Positions 62,275 through 64,000 of a stretch of DNA of 64,000 nt are shown here, in pieces. Each line of letters opens with the position of its first letter. The stretch's first letter is position 1. The position numbers and the translations under genes are program-made. A model generated the notes under the pieces. The model was not told the DNA's origin, ran no database searches, and worked only from the letters and a program-made list of their open reading frames with translations. The DNA is from Clostridiales bacterium (GTDB taxonomy: Bacteria; Bacillota; Clostridia; Lachnospirales; Lachnospiraceae), in contig JAHAJA010000003.1 of assembly GCA_018372435.1 (NCBI GenBank), forward strand, positions 186,001 through 250,000, in the 5' to 3' direction.

Positions 62275-64000
62275 TTAAAATTGGCTTTCATGCTTTTTGA
62301 AAAAGTCAACCTTTGGTTCGAGGTATTCCAGAGGTACATTAGAATCTAGGAAAAAAGTAAGTGGTTCGAAGATATAGTCCCAGTTCCAAATCTTTTTATC
62401 AGCATGGAGATAAGCTTGAATCATTTCACATCCGCTAGGAGCTATGGAGTGTAATAAGGTCATAGTAACACGTACCGCATGGAAGGAATCTATCAGTACT
62501 TGTTTACGAAGTTCATCATCGCCTGTAGATTCGGCTTGTTTCATAGAATTAACCCAGTATTTATTTGCATTTCTAATATAGGTGTCTAGTAAGTAGGTTA
62601 AAGAATGAAATTCATGATTATACATACCACGTTCGAAGTCAAGGATTGCATTCTCGCCCTCATCCAGTATGGAAGGGGTAATTGTACCATCAGGAATCTT
62701 GCTATCATAATATTTCTGAACCGTGTAGAAACAAGAACGCACAAGTCTATTGAATACATTGGTTAATAAGTTTCCTTCTTTTAAAACGGTATCAGCTACT
62801 TTCGGATCGGCACCTGGAATATAAGGTTTCGGCATAAAGCTAACACTCTTATTTGATAAACCAAGGCTAAGAAAATGAATTCTTAATTGTTCTGGCGTAT
62901 AATAAGATAGCAATTCCTTAGCCATAGGTGGTTTAATATCGGAACTACTACTTGCCTTCTTATCTAGGAATAGGATGTGATTGTTAGCGATTAGATGAGG
63001 TAGTTGTAATTGACCATCATCTGGTATAATCTTGCTATCATCATCTTGTAATGCCATGAATAACCCCATCTCTGCAATACCATAGAAGTAGATATTATCT
63101 TCTCCAATAAATTGATATACCATAGAGTCTTTGGAATTCCACCAGTCTTTCCAAGCGTCTTCAGACTCTCCATGTTCCATAAGATAAGTCTTAGTGAAGG
63201 AAATTGGTGCCCATAAGGACTCTGGCCAAACCCAGAAGGTTAGTGGCGTATCATCAGAATCCACTTCTGGAACGGGAACTCCCCATTCAATATTACCAGT
63301 TAGACGGAATGGTACAAGTGTTTTACCTGTTCGGTATTGTACACCATGAGAAGATAGAAGTTCCTGGGCGGTTTCACGTTCTGTTAATGTTTGAAACACA
63401 AGAGTGAGAGAGGATTTGTTTGATTGTTCGTCAATCTCGAAGTTTGGAAGATGGTTTTGTAACGTAGTTACAACGTCAGCAAAGTCTTTTTTAACATAGA
63501 TACAAGGATTCTTCAAAAACTCTTCTATGGTATTGATCAGGTATTTGCGGTGATTGGTATTCAATCGTAAGTAATCATTTCGTTCTTTCAGGAGCCCGAG
63601 GTAGGCTTCTAAATCAAAATACCAATTCGAAACGTAGGTAACCTCTGGTTTCAAACCTGATAAGGTGCTTACTGGATCAATTAAATCGCAAGGCATATAT
63701 TGATGTCCAAGAGAACATTCGTCAGCATAGGCTTTTTCAGAAGAACAACCTTGAATCGGACATTTACCAACGACTTGGCGACCATTTAATAACACCTTGA
63801 ATTCAGGATCATAGAATTGTGAATTCTTTAGTTTCTTCAAAGCACCTTTTTCATAGAGTTTCTTGAAGATGGTAGCAGATATTTCGTTATGAACGTCAGC
63901 TGCTTTATCAAGTGCAGATGCTGCAAAAAGATCAAGACTGATTTCGTAGTCATCTAAAGCTTCTTTTTGTTTTATGTGATTACTGCGAACGTAATCTTGT
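62275..64000 (-). CDS. MetRS-like class I tRNA ligase paralogue (5' end missing)
   Basis: At least 575 residues; the frame runs off the right edge without a start, so the N-terminal HIGH region is not seen. The knuckle CPIQGCSSEKAYADECSLGH, the SNWYFDLEAYL block and the WVWPESLWAPISF and YQFIGEDNIYFYG segments match the methionyl-tRNA synthetase core. The position of the KMSKS loop reads DKKASSSSD, a poor match, so tRNA charging is doubtful. No C-terminal tRNA-binding domain is attached. A TTG at 63840 is an internal codon, not a start. It is likely a second MetRS-type protein, perhaps with a different acceptor. Confidence 0.75.
   Translation of the reverse strand, partial: QDYVRSNHIKQKEALDDYEISLDLFAASALDKAADVHNEISATIFKKLYEKGALKKLKNSQFYDPEFKVLLNGRQVVGKCPIQGCSSEKAYADECSLGHQYMPCDLIDPVSTLSGLKPEVTYVSNWYFDLEAYLGLLKERNDYLRLNTNHRKYLINTIEEFLKNPCIYVKKDFADVVTTLQNHLPNFEIDEQSNKSSLTLVFQTLTERETAQELLSSHGVQYRTGKTLVPFRLTGNIEWGVPVPEVDSDDTPLTFWVWPESLWAPISFTKTYLMEHGESEDAWKDWWNSKDSMVYQFIGEDNIYFYGIAEMGLFMALQDDDSKIIPDDGQLQLPHLIANNHILFLDKKASSSSDIKPPMAKELLSYYTPEQLRIHFLSLGLSNKSVSFMPKPYIPGADPKVADTVLKEGNLLTNVFNRLVRSCFYTVQKYYDSKIPDGTITPSILDEGENAILDFERGMYNHEFHSLTYLLDTYIRNANKYWVNSMKQAESTGDDELRKQVLIDSFHAVRVTMTLLHSIAPSGCEMIQAYLHADKKIWNWDYIFEPLTFFLDSNVPLEYLEPKVDFFKKHESQF

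Overview
The window looks like chromosomal DNA from a low-GC, Gram-positive, spore-forming anaerobe of the Lachnospiraceae. The fucose-utilisation order (aldolase, kinase, isomerase), the gene style and the AT-rich composition suggest a close relative of Lachnoclostridium (Clostridium) phytofermentans. This is inferred from gene content, not from a database match. Starts are often TTG or GTG behind strong AGGAGG-type ribosome sites. I see no rRNA, tRNA, CRISPR array, phage or intact insertion sequence.

Layout. 0.3-5.0 kb: two tandem secreted proteins, one with S-layer-homology-like segments and one of 1,106 residues. 5.0-11.5 kb: a siderophore-iron region with a divergent AraC regulator, lipoprotein, two FecCD permeases, ATPase and MFS exporter. 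12.3-15.8 kb: thiamine thiazole operon thiS-thiF-thiG-thiH-tenI, with a promoter and terminator in its leader but no recognisable TPP aptamer. 15.9-21.4 kb: a membrane protein that apparently starts at ATT, a secreted alkaline phosphatase with a YibE/F protein, an amidohydrolase and an HD hydrolase. 21.6-31.5 kb: a sugar-sensing and uptake region. A membrane-anchored binding protein, LytS/YesM-type kinase, AraC-type response regulator and binding lipoprotein are followed by a ChvE/GguAB-like monosaccharide ABC transporter. 32.0-33.4 kb: tRNA dihydrouridine synthase and a QueD-like protein.

33.6-38.0 kb: a Cys-rich protein and a coiled-coil protein, divergent from a 1,010-residue HerA/VirB4-like ATPase whose Walker A motif is degenerate. 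I do not recognise this trio as a known system. 38.1-43.5 kb: catalase, two MATE exporters, a 47-residue membrane protein and a MarR regulator. 43.5-52.6 kb: AraC regulator divergent from a GH2 glycosidase, a secreted Big_2 protein, threonine aldolase, a GH3-family adenylating enzyme and a chemoreceptor. 52.6-55.9 kb: a MacB/LolD-type ATPase with an FtsX-like permease. 56.1-61.1 kb: DeoR regulator divergent from the L-fucose operon. 61.2-64.0 kb: an EamA transporter and a MetRS-like protein running off the right edge.

The most unusual non-coding signal is a family of long imperfect hairpins in or near the sugar-transporter region (28475-28648 and 31546-31815, with related fragments at 9378-9396 and 38069-38110, and a probable relative at 27046-27276). 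One copy is flanked by exact 7-bp direct repeats, which is what a MITE-like mobile element would leave. Other points worth checking are paired TGATTAA-type operators between the DeoR gene and the fucose operon, perfect palindromes beside the AraC and MarR genes, a structured element upstream of catalase, the ATT start, and two enzyme paralogues with altered catalytic motifs (QueD-like, MetRS-like).
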